NCBI GenBank assembly: GCA_903882935.1
Contig: CAIRZB010000006.1
Coordinates: 61,449-125,448, forward strand
Reading direction: 5' to 3'
Origin: an uncultured Parafilimonas sp.
GTDB taxonomy: Bacteria > Bacteroidota > Bacteroidia > Chitinophagales > Chitinophagaceae
Length of the DNA: 64,000 nucleotides
Shown here in pieces: positions 15,916 to 25,808 of the stretch (its first letter is position 1; the number at the start of each line of letters is the position of its first letter). Under the pieces are notes generated by a model that saw nothing but the letters and a program-made list of their open reading frames with translations, had not been told where the DNA came from and ran no database searches. The position numbers were made by a program, and so were the translations under genes.

Positions 15916-17226
15916 CTACTTTGCAATCACCGGTATATCGGCGGCATCTTTATCCAACTCCAGCACCACTACCGAGCAGTTTGCATCGGGTAGCGTACGG
16001 GGAAAAACCAGCTTTATACCCTCGTCCCTATCTTCGCTAAAAGCCAGGGCTTCGCCATGCAACAAGTAGGCTTTTGTTATCCTCGCCCCTGGCAAATCAT
16101 GCAAAATCAAGGTATTAATGGTATTGTCAAAAATGTGCAGGTACACTTTTTTACCCTTACGCGTGGCGGCATACATGTCGTTTGGTACATATGGGCCGCC
16201 GGTGGTGCCATAGATACTTTCCCCATATTGTTGCAGCCACTCACCCACTTGCTTTAAACGGGTAATTTGGCGCGCTTCCATACGGCCATCCATCATCGGG
16301 CCCACGTTAAACAACAGGTTGCCGTTGCCACCCGCAGTTTTAACCAGGGTTTGTATACATTCTTTTAACGGCTTCATGGCATCATTGGGTTTCCAAGCCC
16401 ATTGTTTGCAAATGGTTATGCAGCTTTCCCAAGGCTCTTGCATGTTAAGTTTGCCTATTTCTTGCTCAGGCGTAAGGTAGTCGCCTACGGAACCCGGTGC
16501 TGACAAAGACGCAGGCTCCTTGCCCAGCCTATTATTCACCACCACATCCGGGTCGGTGGCCTTCACAAAGTCGTATATCTCCTTTCCGTAGGCGGCCGTC
16601 CAAGGTTTTTCCCAATAGCCGTCAAACCAAAGCATTTCGGGCTTGTACCTGGCTATCAGCTCCTTCAATTCGTTCTTCATCCGTTGCACAAAGGCGGGCA
16701 TGTTGCCGGTTACATTTTTGGTGCTGTCGTAAGGGCTGTGTATGGGGTAATCGGCATCGTGCCAATCAAGCACCGTAAAATAGATGCAAAAGGCAATGCC
16801 CTGCTTTTTACAGGCGGTAGCAAGCTCGCCCACTATATCCTTTTTAAACGGCGATTGGCTGATATTGTATGTTGAAAAAGCCGTAGGCCACAAGCAAAAC
16901 CCATCGTGGTGTTTGGCGGTTAGGGTAATATATTTCATGCCCGCATCCTTGGCCGTTTTAACCCAAGTGTCGGCGTTAAACAAGGCGGGGTTAAACTCTT
17001 TGTACAGGCTGTCGTAATCATCCTGCGCCACTTGGTTATTGCGGCTCCAGCCAATTTCGGTGCCACGCAGGGTAACCGGCCCAAAATGGATAAACATGCC
17101 AAACTTTTTTTCCATAAACTTGGCAATAGCGGTGTGCGGAGTGGCCAAGCCAGCCTCTGGCTTTTGCGCTAGTGCGCCCAAAACACTTGCCATAAACAGT
17201 GCGGTAAAAAGAATTATTTTTCTCAT
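15916..17226 (-). CDS. Secreted alpha-L-fucosidase, GH29
   Basis: Start at 17226 gives a signal peptide (MRKIILFTALFMASVLGALAQ); the mature part runs to 436 residues. Family 29 motifs are present: FGMFIHFGPVTLRGTE near 41-56, ITLTAKHHDGFCLWPTAFS near 102-120, and MLWFDGYWE near 208-216, where the Asp is the likely nucleophile. A C-terminal beta-sandwich follows. It would release L-fucose (or related sugars) from glycans in the periplasm or outside. It is monocistronic on the minus strand. The acid/base residue is not conserved in sequence across the family and was not assigned. Confidence 0.9.
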   Translation of the reverse strand: MRKIILFTALFMASVLGALAQKPEAGLATPHTAIAKFMEKKFGMFIHFGPVTLRGTEIGWSRNNQVAQDDYDSLYKEFNPALFNADTWVKTAKDAGMKYITLTAKHHDGFCLWPTAFSTYNISQSPFKKDIVGELATACKKQGIAFCIYFTVLDWHDADYPIHSPYDSTKNVTGNMPAFVQRMKNELKELIARYKPEMLWFDGYWEKPWTAAYGKEIYDFVKATDPDVVVNNRLGKEPASLSAPGSVGDYLTPEQEIGKLNMQEPWESCITICKQWAWKPNDAMKPLKECIQTLVKTAGGNGNLLFNVGPMMDGRMEARQITRLKQVGEWLQQYGESIYGTTGGPYVPNDMYAATRKGKKVYLHIFDNTINTLILHDLPGARITKAYLLHGEALAFSEDRDEGIKLVFPRTLPDANCSVVVLELDKDAADIPVIAK

Positions 17227-17434
17227 AATAATGTTGGATGCATGAATGTAAATACGAACAGGTTGAAACAAAGTGCGCGTATGTTTAGTTTCGGCGTTTG
17301 GTACTGTACCAATCCCTCGCAACCTTCAACCAGCCTACCGCCGATAAAAATAACCCATTCGCCCATTATCCAATAAGCTCTCAAAACCACTTCCACTTGC
17401 GCAAACCCAAACCTTTAGTAATGCAATGGCGGGT

Positions 17435-18154
17435 CTATGCATTATTGTACAGCTTATATACCGATTCCCGCAGGGTTGACCCTTTTTCGCTGCAAATAAA
17501 TTCCAACACATCCGCGATGGATTCCGGTTTTACCCAATTGTCAAAATTAGCTGTAGGCATACTTTGGCGGTTAAGGGCAGTATCAATGGTGCTGGGGGCT
17601 ATAACAGAGGCTACCACATTGGTGCCTTTTGTTTCGGCATTTATCAGGTCGGCCAGTTTAAACAGCAGCGATTTTGTGAGCGAGTAAGCCACCATGTTTT
17701 TACCGTCGGCAGGTTGCAATGCTGGGCGGGCACCCACAAAAACCAGCCTGCCGTACCCGCTTTGGCGCATGTTGGCCAGCAATGGGCGGGCTATGTTGTA
17801 AGCAGTGTCAAAATTAAGGCTGAACATATGCTGAATATCTGCGCTGGATGTAGCATCTATATTACCCATGGCAAACCCGCCTACCAACATCAAGGCGGCA
17901 TGCACGGTGCCATGTTTGGCAATTACAGCCCCGGTAAAAGCGGCTGTCTCTGCCTCGCTGGTGAGGTTTATTGAGTGAAACTCAAATGCCGCGCTGCCTT
18001 CCGCAAAGGCAAGATGGTTGCTTTTGCCGTCAACTGCAACCACATAGTATCCCTCGTCAATAAACTTTTTAACGGTGGTACTGCCAAGGTTGCCATTGGC
18101 ACCGGTTATAATAACAACTTTATTACCCGTTGCTTTGGTATTTTCTGCGCCCAT
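17435..18154 (-). CDS. Short-chain dehydrogenase/reductase (SDR)
   Basis: The 239-residue product has the Rossmann motif TGANGNLG near 17-24, an acidic VDG after beta-2, and the active-site YxxxK in YSLTK near 156-160, with a Ser-less stretch (VFVGARPALQP) where SDRs usually have the catalytic Ser. NAD(P)-dependent oxidoreductase of unknown substrate. It resembles small SDRs annotated as oxidoreductase-like/dihydropteridine-reductase-like. Located between the fucosidase and a divergent gene at 18414; the substitution around the catalytic Ser is a reason for caution. Confidence 0.87.
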   Translation of the reverse strand: MGAENTKATGNKVVIITGANGNLGSTTVKKFIDEGYYVVAVDGKSNHLAFAEGSAAFEFHSINLTSEAETAAFTGAVIAKHGTVHAALMLVGGFAMGNIDATSSADIQHMFSLNFDTAYNIARPLLANMRQSGYGRLVFVGARPALQPADGKNMVAYSLTKSLLFKLADLINAETKGTNVVASVIAPSTIDTALNRQSMPTANFDNWVKPESIADVLEFICSEKGSTLRESVYKLYNNA

Positions 18155-18350
18155 ACTGTTTATTTGTGGCTAAAGTATGCAATGTGCGCTAGGCCGCCAA
18201 ACATTCATTCAGTACTGTAAAAAGCTTAACACCAACCTGCGGTGTGGGCAATTTAACAAAATAGTGCTTACCACTTTGCCAACTGCAAATTACTTTACCG
18301 GCAGCATAAATGTTAAAGTTTTCCAAATAGCATTACTTACCGTAACTTAA

Positions 18351-18389
18351 TACGAAGGCAATCGTACATTTGATACGAAAGTATTCGTA
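18351..18389 (+). promoter_or_regulatory. Promoter with two palindromic operators
   Basis: Two inverted repeats lie head to tail: TACGA-N6-TCGTA (18351-18366) and TACGAA-AGTA-TTCGTA (18374-18389), with centres 23 bases apart. Between them TACATTTG (18365-18372) matches the Bacteroidota -7 element TAnnTTTG. A repressor bound here would block transcription of the gene starting at 18414. Half-sites TACGA resemble those used by BlaI/MecI-type or TetR-type repressors, but no such regulator is in the window. Confidence 0.6.
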
Positions 18390-18413
18390 AAACAACAATC
18401 AAACCTAAAAAGC

Positions 18414-18962
18414 ATGAAAAATGTATTTAAATCTCCGAAAACTTATATGGTTGCCGGCCTTGTTATTGTTTTGTTTACTGCTTCGGCCTGGCAGTTTAAA
18501 GACAAAAAACAGTCCGGGGACACCGCCTCGGCCAACAACTATGCAGACGCTGACACCACAAAACCCCGGAAGCATGGTACTAACAAGGCTGATAATGGAA
18601 TAAGCGACACTACGTTTGGTACAGATGATATTACCATTGACCTAAACGGCTTTGACACCACCATTGCCCAAACCGTACGCGAGGCACTTGCCAGCATAAA
18701 CGTTAATGCTATTGTGCGTGATGCCCTGCGGGAAGTGCATAATATTGATTGGAAAGAAATTAACAGGGAAATAAAACAAAGCCTACAGGAAGCCCAGCAA
18801 GAAATTGACAAGGTTGACGTGGAAGACATTAACCGGGACATACAGGACGCCCAGGACGAGATACGCCGGGAAGGCGTGATTGACAGCGTAAAAATACGGG
18901 CAATCATAAAACACGCCCTGCGCAATGTAAAGGTTACCGTTAATGGCCAAAGAAGGATATAA
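18414..18962 (+). CDS. Membrane-anchored acidic helical protein of unknown function
   Basis: The 182-residue product has one N-terminal membrane helix (about 11-27) and a low-complexity linker. From about 75 onward come charged helical repeats (INREIKQSLQEAQQEIDKV, INRDIQDAQDEIRREG) with coiled-coil character. Such regions also occur as C-terminal tails of M56/BlaR-like proteins in Bacteroidota, so it may be a related periplasmic sensor part or stress protein. Its start follows two palindromes and a -7 element, so expression is probably tightly controlled. No catalytic motif seen. Confidence 0.75.
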   Translation: MKNVFKSPKTYMVAGLVIVLFTASAWQFKDKKQSGDTASANNYADADTTKPRKHGTNKADNGISDTTFGTDDITIDLNGFDTTIAQTVREALASINVNAIVRDALREVHNIDWKEINREIKQSLQEAQQEIDKVDVEDINRDIQDAQDEIRREGVIDSVKIRAIIKHALRNVKVTVNGQRRI

Positions 18963-18993
18963 CGCTTTTGCCCGGCAAACCTACATACTTGCA

Positions 18994-19043
18994 ATTTGCC
19001 ACAAGTGGCGGCACCGCTAAAAGGGCCGCCACTTGTGGCAAAT
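18994..19043. terminator. Bidirectional terminator between convergent genes
   Basis: Perfect 19-base arms (18994-19012 and 19025-19043) around a 12-base loop, between the plus-strand stop at 18962 and the minus-strand stop at 19048. Confidence 0.8.
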
Positions 19044-19047
19044 AAGA

Positions 19048-20103
19048 TTAAGCCAAAGGTTCGGTTGATTTTGCCTCTACCCCCAACGCCTTTCTCACCG
19101 CCGGTGCAACCACCCCGGCATATAGCTCTATGGCGCGCATTACCTGGTTGTGTGGCAGCGTGCCTACGCTTATATGCAATAGGTAACGGCTGTTGTTAAA
19201 CAGGCTGTGTTCGTACAAAATTTTGTCAATTACCAGCTGGGGGCTGCCGGTTAATAAGGCACCCTGCGGGCCTCGGGCATGCTCGTATTGTGCCCTGCTC
19301 ATAGGTGGCCAGCCGCGCTCGCGGCCAAGCTTGGTCATAACAACAGCGTAAGGGCCGTAAAATTCATCTGCTGCCTGCTGGCTGGTTTCAGCAATATAGC
19401 CGTGGCTGTGAATGCTCAACGGCAGCTCGCCATGGCCAGCCTGCTGGGCAGTTTGGCGGTACAGCTGTACCAACGGCACAAAATGGGCGGGGTTACCGCC
19501 AATGATGGCTATGGCCAGCGGCAGGCCCAGCTTGGCAGCCCGTACCACACTTTGCGGGGTGCCGCCAACGGCTATCCAAACAGGCAGTTTTTGCTGGTAC
19601 GGGCGCGGGTAAACGCCCAGGTTGTTGATGGCCGCACGGTGCTTGCCCTTCCAGGTAACTTTTTCTGATTCGTTTATTTTAAGCAGCAGGTCTAGTTTTT
19701 CGCTGAACAAGCTGTCGTAATCCTCAAGGTCGTAACCAAACAGCGGGAACGATTCGATAAACGAGCCGCGCCCAGCCATAATTTCCGCCCGCCCTTTGGA
19801 TAACAGGTCAACGGTGGCAAAATCCTGGTAAACCCTAACCGGGTCGTCGGAGCTTAGTACCGTAACCGCGCTGGAAAGCTTTATCCTACTAGTTTTTACC
19901 GCAGCTGCACCCAGTATAACCGTTGGTGACGACGCAATAAAATCTGGCCGGTGGTGCTCCCCTATCGCGTACACGTCCAGGCCAGCCTGGTCTGCCAATT
20001 CAATTTCCTCCATCAAATCTGCCATGCGCTGCTGTGGGCTTACCGTTTCGCCGGATGCGGGGTTGGGTATCAATTCCGCAAATGAGCTGATGCCGAGTTC
20101 CAT
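19048..20103 (-). CDS. LLM-class (luciferase-like) flavin-dependent oxidoreductase
   Basis: The 351-residue product has the bacterial-luciferase-like TIM barrel: [16 protein letters not shown] near 45-60, [35 protein letters not shown] split over 73-106, and a [12 protein letters not shown] segment near 173-184. These enzymes use FMNH2 or F420H2; the Bacteroidota form is usually FMN-dependent with unknown substrate. Length is typical. An inverted repeat upstream (20170-20194) could be its operator. Confidence 0.9.
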   Translation of the reverse strand: MELGISSFAELIPNPASGETVSPQQRMADLMEEIELADQAGLDVYAIGEHHRPDFIASSPTVILGAAAVKTSRIKLSSAVTVLSSDDPVRVYQDFATVDLLSKGRAEIMAGRGSFIESFPLFGYDLEDYDSLFSEKLDLLLKINESEKVTWKGKHRAAINNLGVYPRPYQQKLPVWIAVGGTPQSVVRAAKLGLPLAIAIIGGNPAHFVPLVQLYRQTAQQAGHGELPLSIHSHGYIAETSQQAADEFYGPYAVVMTKLGRERGWPPMSRAQYEHARGPQGALLTGSPQLVIDKILYEHSLFNNSRYLLHISVGTLPHNQVMRAIELYAGVVAPAVRKALGVEAKSTEPLA

Positions 20104-20169
20104 ATATTGTCCCTTTCTTTTTTAAAACACAAAGGTAAGGCATGTAAACGGGGGTTACCGGTTGCCATG

Positions 20170-20194
20170 GTATACTTGGTATATTTAAGTATAC
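20170..20194. promoter_or_regulatory. Inverted repeat, possible operator of the LLM gene
   Basis: GTATACTT (20170-20177) and AAGTATAC (20187-20194) face each other over a 9-base spacer, about 70-90 bases upstream of the minus-strand start at 20103. HxlR or MarR-type regulators often control such genes, but none is adjacent, so the assignment is a guess. The rest of the 309-base gap to 20412 shows nothing else. Confidence 0.35.
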
Positions 20195-20412
20195 TACAGT
20201 AGCTAAACATCTATATTAGCCCCAGGTTACCCTACAAATCGCGTTTTTCCCTACCTGGAAAGCACCTGCAACTCCGCCATCCCCCAATTGCGTAATAATT
20301 TGTTAACATACCAAATTTCACGGTTACGTATCTTATGTGGTTATTTGTTCATTGACAAACGGCAGCCTGATATTTAAACGTAACTCTATTACTAACACTT
20401 ATTACTTTGGTT

Positions 20413-21996
20413 ATGCATTTAACCTTAAATACCGTTAACCTACCATTTGTTGGCGACGTAAACCTCAGCGGTGGCATTTTGGCGGCTTTCTTGCTTTGCT
20501 ATGTATTTGTGGTGGCATTTGAGTTTGTAAACGGCTTTCACGACACCGCCAATGCGGTGGCCACCGTAATTTACACAAAGGCCCTAAAACCTATACTAGC
20601 GGTGCCATTTTCGGGCATTTGCAATTTTTTGGGCGTTTTTACAGGCGGTGTTGCGGTTGCCATGGGCATATTAAAACTGGTGCCTTTAAATGAGCTAATG
20701 GCATTACCGGTTCAGGTGGGGGCCAGTATGGTACTGGCAGTATTAATCACTTCCATTATTTGGAACCTTGGCACCTGGTATTTTGGCATTCCCTGCTCAA
20801 GCTCACATACACTTATCGGGTCGTTGATAGGGGCGGGCCTAGCCTTTACTTGGTTTCACCATACTGGCAGCGTTAATTGGGACAAAGCAAAAGAAATTGG
20901 CCTTTCACTGTTGCTTTCTCCCGTGTTTGGTTTTGGGGCGGCCTGGCTGCTGATGATGCTGCTAAAAAAAGGTAAAAATTTGGGCGTGCTGGTACTGTTC
21001 TTCCTGTTGTTTGCTTTTTACGGCGGGCTGCTGATGTTTATTTTTAAAATACCGCTTACCACCGTTTCATGGGTGGTGCTGGTAGCCGTTGGTTTCGCCA
21101 TTCCTGCGCTGCTGATGAAATTCTCCAAAAACCCAATCAATTCTGAGTCGTTGTTCCATATACCGATTGGCGAGGACAAGCCGCCTTTTTTAGTGCGCCT
21201 GCTGTTGTGGACCACCTGCGGGCTGGTTAGTTTTTTCCACGGCAGCAACGATGGCCAAAAAGGCGTGGGTTTGTTAATGCTGATATTAATTGCATTTTTA
21301 CCGGCAAAATTCGCCTTGAACCAATCTGTGCCCTACCAAAAAATTCAAGGCTTTGCCAACAACGCCCAGGCTGCGCTAACTACCTCGGCAAAAGCCAACC
21401 AGGGGCGGGTAGCTACATTTGATTCGGCCCAGGCCGTTTTGGAAAAAATTAAAGCGGAGGCAGCCAGCAAAGACCTTGCGAACGCTGCCAATACTTTTAG
21501 GTTTAGAAAAGACATACAAAGCGCCACCAAACAGCTAAAAAACATTGCAGCCGATAAAAACCTACAACTGGCAGAAGAGGACAGGCTAACGATAACCACC
21601 GTGGCAAAGGATATGAACAACCTTACCGACTATGCGCCCATTTGGGTTATTGCCACCATATCAATATCATTGGGTTTGGGTACCATGATTGGCTGGAAAC
21701 GGATAGTGCTTACCATTGGCGAAAAAATTGGCAATGAGCATTTAAACTATGCGCAAGGTGCCACTGCAGAAATTACCGCAGCCGCAACCATAGGGCTAAG
21801 CACTGGTTTTTGGCTGCCGGTAAGCACCACCCACGTGCTTTCAAGCGGCATTGCAGGGGGCATGGTAGCCTCCAAAGGCGGCGGCAATTTAAACACAGCC
21901 ACCTTAAAAAATATAGCCATTGCCTGGGTGTTAACTTTGCCGGTTTGTATTGCTGTTTCAAGTGCATTGTTTGCATTATTCCATTTGTTTGTTTAA
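20413..21996 (+). CDS. pitA: Inorganic phosphate transporter, PiT family
   Basis: Start ATG at 20413 (an upstream TTG is less likely); 527 residues. PiT signature repeats are GFHDTANAVATVIYTKAL near 40-57 and its second copy in FFHGSNDGQKGVG near 275-287, with the substrate-site strings GIPCSSSHTLIGSLIGAG and PVSTTHVLSSGIAGG. About ten or more membrane helices; a soluble insert of about 90 residues (310-400) splits the halves, longer than in E. coli PitA. It imports phosphate by proton or sodium symport. The next gene is a universal stress protein 78 bases downstream. Confidence 0.93.
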   Translation: MHLTLNTVNLPFVGDVNLSGGILAAFLLCYVFVVAFEFVNGFHDTANAVATVIYTKALKPILAVPFSGICNFLGVFTGGVAVAMGILKLVPLNELMALPVQVGASMVLAVLITSIIWNLGTWYFGIPCSSSHTLIGSLIGAGLAFTWFHHTGSVNWDKAKEIGLSLLLSPVFGFGAAWLLMMLLKKGKNLGVLVLFFLLFAFYGGLLMFIFKIPLTTVSWVVLVAVGFAIPALLMKFSKNPINSESLFHIPIGEDKPPFLVRLLLWTTCGLVSFFHGSNDGQKGVGLLMLILIAFLPAKFALNQSVPYQKIQGFANNAQAALTTSAKANQGRVATFDSAQAVLEKIKAEAASKDLANAANTFRFRKDIQSATKQLKNIAADKNLQLAEEDRLTITTVAKDMNNLTDYAPIWVIATISISLGLGTMIGWKRIVLTIGEKIGNEHLNYAQGATAEITAAATIGLSTGFWLPVSTTHVLSSGIAGGMVASKGGGNLNTATLKNIAIAWVLTLPVCIAVSSALFALFHLFV

Positions 21997-22074
21997 TTTC
22001 AATTTACCCAGTTAAGCCAAAACAGACTCTTTGCCTGATAAAGAATTACAGCCTGTTTACATAAACAAATAGTA

Positions 22075-22899
22075 ATGAAAAAAATATTAGTTGCCACCGA
22101 TTTTTCAGCCTGCGCCAATAACGCCATGGAGTATGCCATGGAACTTGCCAAAACTCTTAGCCTGCAGGTACATGCTGTTAACGTAATCGGCAGTATGGCA
22201 GGGGTACACAACAATACCTATAACGCCATTTTTGTTGACGACTACCGCAAAAGCCTTAAAGGCGCACTTGAAGCATGGGCCCATACGTACAACAGCAGGG
22301 ACGAGTACAAGGACGTTTCGATTATAACATCCCTGGAAATAGGGTCTTTAAGCACCTGTCTTAAGGCATATATTGAACAAAACGGCATTAACATACTGGT
22401 TATGGGCACTATGGGCACGCCTGGTGGAATTACGGGACTGTTCGGAGGCAACTCAAAGATGATGGTAGAAAAAACCACGGTACCGGAATTAATAATCCCC
22501 TTGGAAGGCAAGTTTGCAGCCAGCCCCGTTATAACCCTTGCTACAGACTTTGTATCAACGCTGTCGGCCGAAGACATGTATGCGCTGAATGAACTTGCTG
22601 CAGGGCTTGGGGTGGCAAAAATAAAAGTGGTGAACGTGTTGGAAGACGGGGGTTGGAAAACCAACCCCGAAGGCGAAGAGATGCTGCGTAAAATGCTTGA
22701 CAAGCATACGCTTGAATTTTACTATATCAGCGAATCTAATACGGCAGAGGGCATCATAAACTTTGCAGTCAGCACAAATACTGATTTGCTGTGCTTGGTA
22801 CACCGCCACCAAAACATTATTTACCGGCTGTTTAGTAGCAATACTGTTAACGAAGTGGTTGAAAAAAGTATAAAAGCGGTGCTGGTGTTGCACAAATAG
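22075..22899 (+). CDS. Universal stress protein with two Usp domains
   Basis: The 274-residue product has an N-terminal Usp domain (MKKILVATDFSACANNAMEYA, and LVMGTMGTPGGITGLFGGNSK near 110-130, the ATP-loop region G-2x-G-9x-G-S/T-like). A more diverged second Usp half (about 148-274) follows, lacking a clear nucleotide loop. Usp proteins are cytosolic stress-response factors. It follows the PiT gene on the same strand and ends before a terminator, so the two may be co-transcribed and linked to phosphate stress (inferred). Confidence 0.9.
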   Translation: MKKILVATDFSACANNAMEYAMELAKTLSLQVHAVNVIGSMAGVHNNTYNAIFVDDYRKSLKGALEAWAHTYNSRDEYKDVSIITSLEIGSLSTCLKAYIEQNGINILVMGTMGTPGGITGLFGGNSKMMVEKTTVPELIIPLEGKFAASPVITLATDFVSTLSAEDMYALNELAAGLGVAKIKVVNVLEDGGWKTNPEGEEMLRKMLDKHTLEFYYISESNTAEGIINFAVSTNTDLLCLVHRHQNIIYRLFSSNTVNEVVEKSIKAVLVLHK

Positions 22900-22922
22900 T
22901 TACAAATAGCAAGCTATGAGAC

Positions 22923-22958
22923 AAAAGAGGCATGCCTTGGGGTATGCCTCTTTTATTT
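22923..22958 (+). terminator. Terminator after the Usp gene
   Basis: Arms AAAAGAGGCATGCC (22923-22936) and GGTATGCCTCTTTT (22941-22954) with one G-T pair, followed by ATTT. Confidence 0.75.
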
Positions 22959-23101
22959 AAATCCCCCCTTCGCCCGCATAAAAAAGGCAACATTACTAAA
23001 CGCCGCCCTGTACCCATGGCTCTATGCACACTAATCTGCCCGAAGCATTTGTAAAAACAGCTACTTATTTGTTGATATATTAGCGGCCACAAAACCATCA
23101 A

Positions 23102-24142
23102 ATGATTTTTAACCAATATGCCACGCCTACATTTTTTTTAGCCTTTGCGGTATTTTTGGCCCAGCCCGTGGCGGCGCAGAAAAAATATGTTTTTGAAAGC
23201 GCAAAAATGGGTTCACCGTTTACCGTTACCATTTGTAGTTCAGATTCTGCCAAAGCAGCCAGGGCGGCAGAAGCAGCCTTTAACAAAGCCGACACCCTAA
23301 ACAGCATATTGAGCGACTATATTGACAGCAGCGAAATAAACCGGCTTAGCGCTACCGCCGGCCAAGGCAGGTATGTACAGGTTTCCCCAGCATTGTACGA
23401 CATATTGGCCATTTCACAGTCTGCAGCAGCCCTCAGCCACGGCAGCTACGTTATTACCATTGGCCCCGTGGTAAAACTGTGGCGCAAGGCCAGGAAAACC
23501 AACACCTTTCCCAATAAAGATTCCATTGCTTTGGCGTTGCAACGCACAGGCTATAGGTACCTCCATTTAGACAGTGCCAACAGAACTGTTTGGCTTGAAA
23601 AAGCGGGCATGCAGCTAGACGTAGGGGGCCTTGGCAAAGGCTTTGTGGCACAAATTGCACTTGACCTAATACGTGACTCAGGCTTTGGCGCCGCCATGGT
23701 TAACGCAGGGGGCAAGATAGCCATTGGCGATGCGCCGCCGGGCACGCAAGGCTGGCTGATTGGCATAAACGTACCCGAGGAAAAACAGTTTGTCATGCAA
23801 CAATTGCTGGTGCTTAAAAACACCGCCGTTGCCACATCGGGCGATGTATACCAAAACCTGGTGTTTAACGGCAAAAAATACTCCCACATTGTAAACCCCA
23901 AAACGGGCATAGGGCTTACCCACAGCAGCAACGTAACCGCCATAGCAGCAGGCGGTGCCATTGCCGACTGGCTGGCAACGGCTTGCAGCATACTGCCGCC
24001 CAAAAAGGCACTGGCCCTGATACGGCAATTTAACAACGGGGCATTGTTGATAACCAAAAACAAACATGGGCATATATGGCACCGGGAGTCAGAAGGTTTT
24101 GCGGTATACAGGTATAAATGGCGACATGCCCAAACCGAATAA
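23102..24142 (+). CDS. apbE: FAD:protein FMN transferase (ApbE)
   Basis: The 346-residue product has a signal peptide ending near AQPVAAQ. ApbE motifs follow: MGSPFTVTI near 36-44, LNSILSDYIDSSEINRLS near 67-84, LDVGGLGKGFVAQ near 172-184, MVNAGGKIAIG near 199-209, and the C-terminal YSHIVNPKTGI and GAIADWLATA Mg-binding region. The enzyme attaches FMN to Thr in proteins such as NqrB/NqrC and other flavin redox subunits in the envelope. No target gene is adjacent. Length is normal. Confidence 0.92.
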   Translation: MIFNQYATPTFFLAFAVFLAQPVAAQKKYVFESAKMGSPFTVTICSSDSAKAARAAEAAFNKADTLNSILSDYIDSSEINRLSATAGQGRYVQVSPALYDILAISQSAAALSHGSYVITIGPVVKLWRKARKTNTFPNKDSIALALQRTGYRYLHLDSANRTVWLEKAGMQLDVGGLGKGFVAQIALDLIRDSGFGAAMVNAGGKIAIGDAPPGTQGWLIGINVPEEKQFVMQQLLVLKNTAVATSGDVYQNLVFNGKKYSHIVNPKTGIGLTHSSNVTAIAAGGAIADWLATACSILPPKKALALIRQFNNGALLITKNKHGHIWHRESEGFAVYRYKWRHAQTE

Positions 24143-24661
24143 TGGTGCAGCACAACAAAATTCACGTAAACAAAAGCTGGGTATTAAGACGCTAAACCAA
24201 CATATTTTGGCCCCCAGCCCCCGAACGCGGCAAACCTATTTGGCCCGCTTAAAAATATATAGAAGCTTGTTTCTGCAACAAATACAACAACATTACCCAT
24301 TATTGCCCCGTTTTTGACTGCATGGTTGCGTTTACAACCTGCTACTTTTTTACGATAGTAAATATCATAAATTTGGTGATTAGTATTAAGGAGAATATAG
24401 TTGGTCATGATGAACGTGGGCTTATCCTTCTTTTTTTGAAAAAGAAAATCTTGAAGCAATGCAAAAAGCAGGAAAAAGGAAAACTTGCATTTACCAAGTA
24501 AACTAGTTAGTGACTTCCAAACTGGTAAATAATTAAACAGCCTAGCCTTATTAAATAGGGGCGGCCAATGGTAAGATTGCGGAAATACAAAAATAGTTGT
24601 CAAAAATACACCCATTATAATTTTATTCAATACTTTTAGCCCATTAGCGTATATAAGCCAG
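24143..24661. other. Intergenic region, no gene seen
   Basis: 519 A/T-rich bases. A minus-strand frame of 148 codons (24184-24630) has Cys/Trp/aromatic composition unlike the neighbours and no ribosome site, so it was not accepted. No clear terminator or repeat. Confidence 0.55.
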
Positions 24662-25627
24662 ATGAAGAATAAAACGATGATAGCCTTGTTGCTGGTATCA
24701 AGTTATACCGGCACACAAGCACAAACAGCCAGCGACACAGCTATTAAAACGTACGAACAGCACATAGCGGGTACCCCTGTAGCCTTTAAAATGGTAGCCA
24801 TTCCGGCAGGCACGTTTATAATGGGCAGCACCGATGGTGACAAAAACCACCCTGCGGACGAAAGCCCTGCACACAAGGTACAGTTAAGTGCTTTTTGGAT
24901 GGAAGAACATGAAGTTACCTACGACGAGTATATTCTGTATGAAGACGAAAGCAGCGATACCGACCCCAAGCCGGATGGTATTACCCGCCCCAGCCCACCT
25001 TATATTGATTTTACGCTGGGCATGGGTAAAACAGGCGGCTTTCCCGCAAACAGTATGAGCCAATACGCGGCACTAACGTATTGCAAATGGCTGTATAAAA
25101 AAACTGGCATTTTTTACCGATTGCCCACAGAAGCTGAATGGGAGTATGCCTGCCGCGCCGGTACTACCACAAAATACTTTTTTGGGAATGACGATAAAAA
25201 TGTAGGCACTTACGCTTGGTACGCGGGCAACAGTGATAATAAATACCATGCTGTTAAACAGCTTAAGCCCAACCCTTGGGGCCTGTATGACATGCTGGGT
25301 AACATAGCTGAATGGACGCTAGACCAATACAACGAACAATATTTTGAATTACTGAAGTCTAACGCAGTTGACCCAAATATGCAACCGGTTAAAAAAAGCC
25401 CCATTACCCTGCGTGGCGGGCATTTTAGAAATGGGGCTGCCGATTTACGCAGCGCGGCAAGGCTAAAAAGCAACCCTGTATGGAATGCACGCGACCCGCA
25501 GATACCGCGCAGCAAATGGTGGAACACGGATGCGCCTTTTATTGGCTTTAGGGTGGTGCGCCCCGTTAATCAACCCTCTGCCGAAGAGATAGATAAATTC
25601 TTTGAAAGGTATTTGGAATTAAAATAA
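24662..25627 (+). CDS. Secreted formylglycine-generating-enzyme-like (SUMF1) protein
   Basis: The 321-residue product has a signal peptide ending near TGTQAQ. FGE-sulfatase motifs are present: MVAIPAGTFIMGSTDGD near 44-60, HEVTYDEYI near 83-91, YRLPTEAEWEYACRAGT near 152-168, GLYDMLGNIAEWTLDQY near 207-223 and GFRVVRP at the end. True FGEs need paired active-site cysteines near the C-terminus, which are not apparent here, so it is probably a non-oxidising family member (binding or scaffold). It starts a cluster with Gfo/Idh and TIM-barrel genes. Confidence 0.85.
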   Translation: MKNKTMIALLLVSSYTGTQAQTASDTAIKTYEQHIAGTPVAFKMVAIPAGTFIMGSTDGDKNHPADESPAHKVQLSAFWMEEHEVTYDEYILYEDESSDTDPKPDGITRPSPPYIDFTLGMGKTGGFPANSMSQYAALTYCKWLYKKTGIFYRLPTEAEWEYACRAGTTTKYFFGNDDKNVGTYAWYAGNSDNKYHAVKQLKPNPWGLYDMLGNIAEWTLDQYNEQYFELLKSNAVDPNMQPVKKSPITLRGGHFRNGAADLRSAARLKSNPVWNARDPQIPRSKWWNTDAPFIGFRVVRPVNQPSAEEIDKFFERYLELK

Positions 25628-25808
25628 AACTTGGCTTTAGCATTGGGCATAGATGGGAATCTGGTATTTGATGGTGCCATGCCGAAAAACGTTCAGAAAG
25701 CACAAGGGTGCGACGCAAGAAAAGCTACCTAGTAGCTATGTTGCTGGCTACATAAATATATTTCAATGTCCATGTAAAATATTATTTACCAATAAAACAA
25801 GCAGCTAT

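Noticed and set aside
24184..24630. Minus-strand frame of 148 codons
   Set aside because: Composition (many Phe, Lys, Trp, Cys clusters) is unlike real proteins here, there is no recognised motif, and it lies in an A/T-rich gap.
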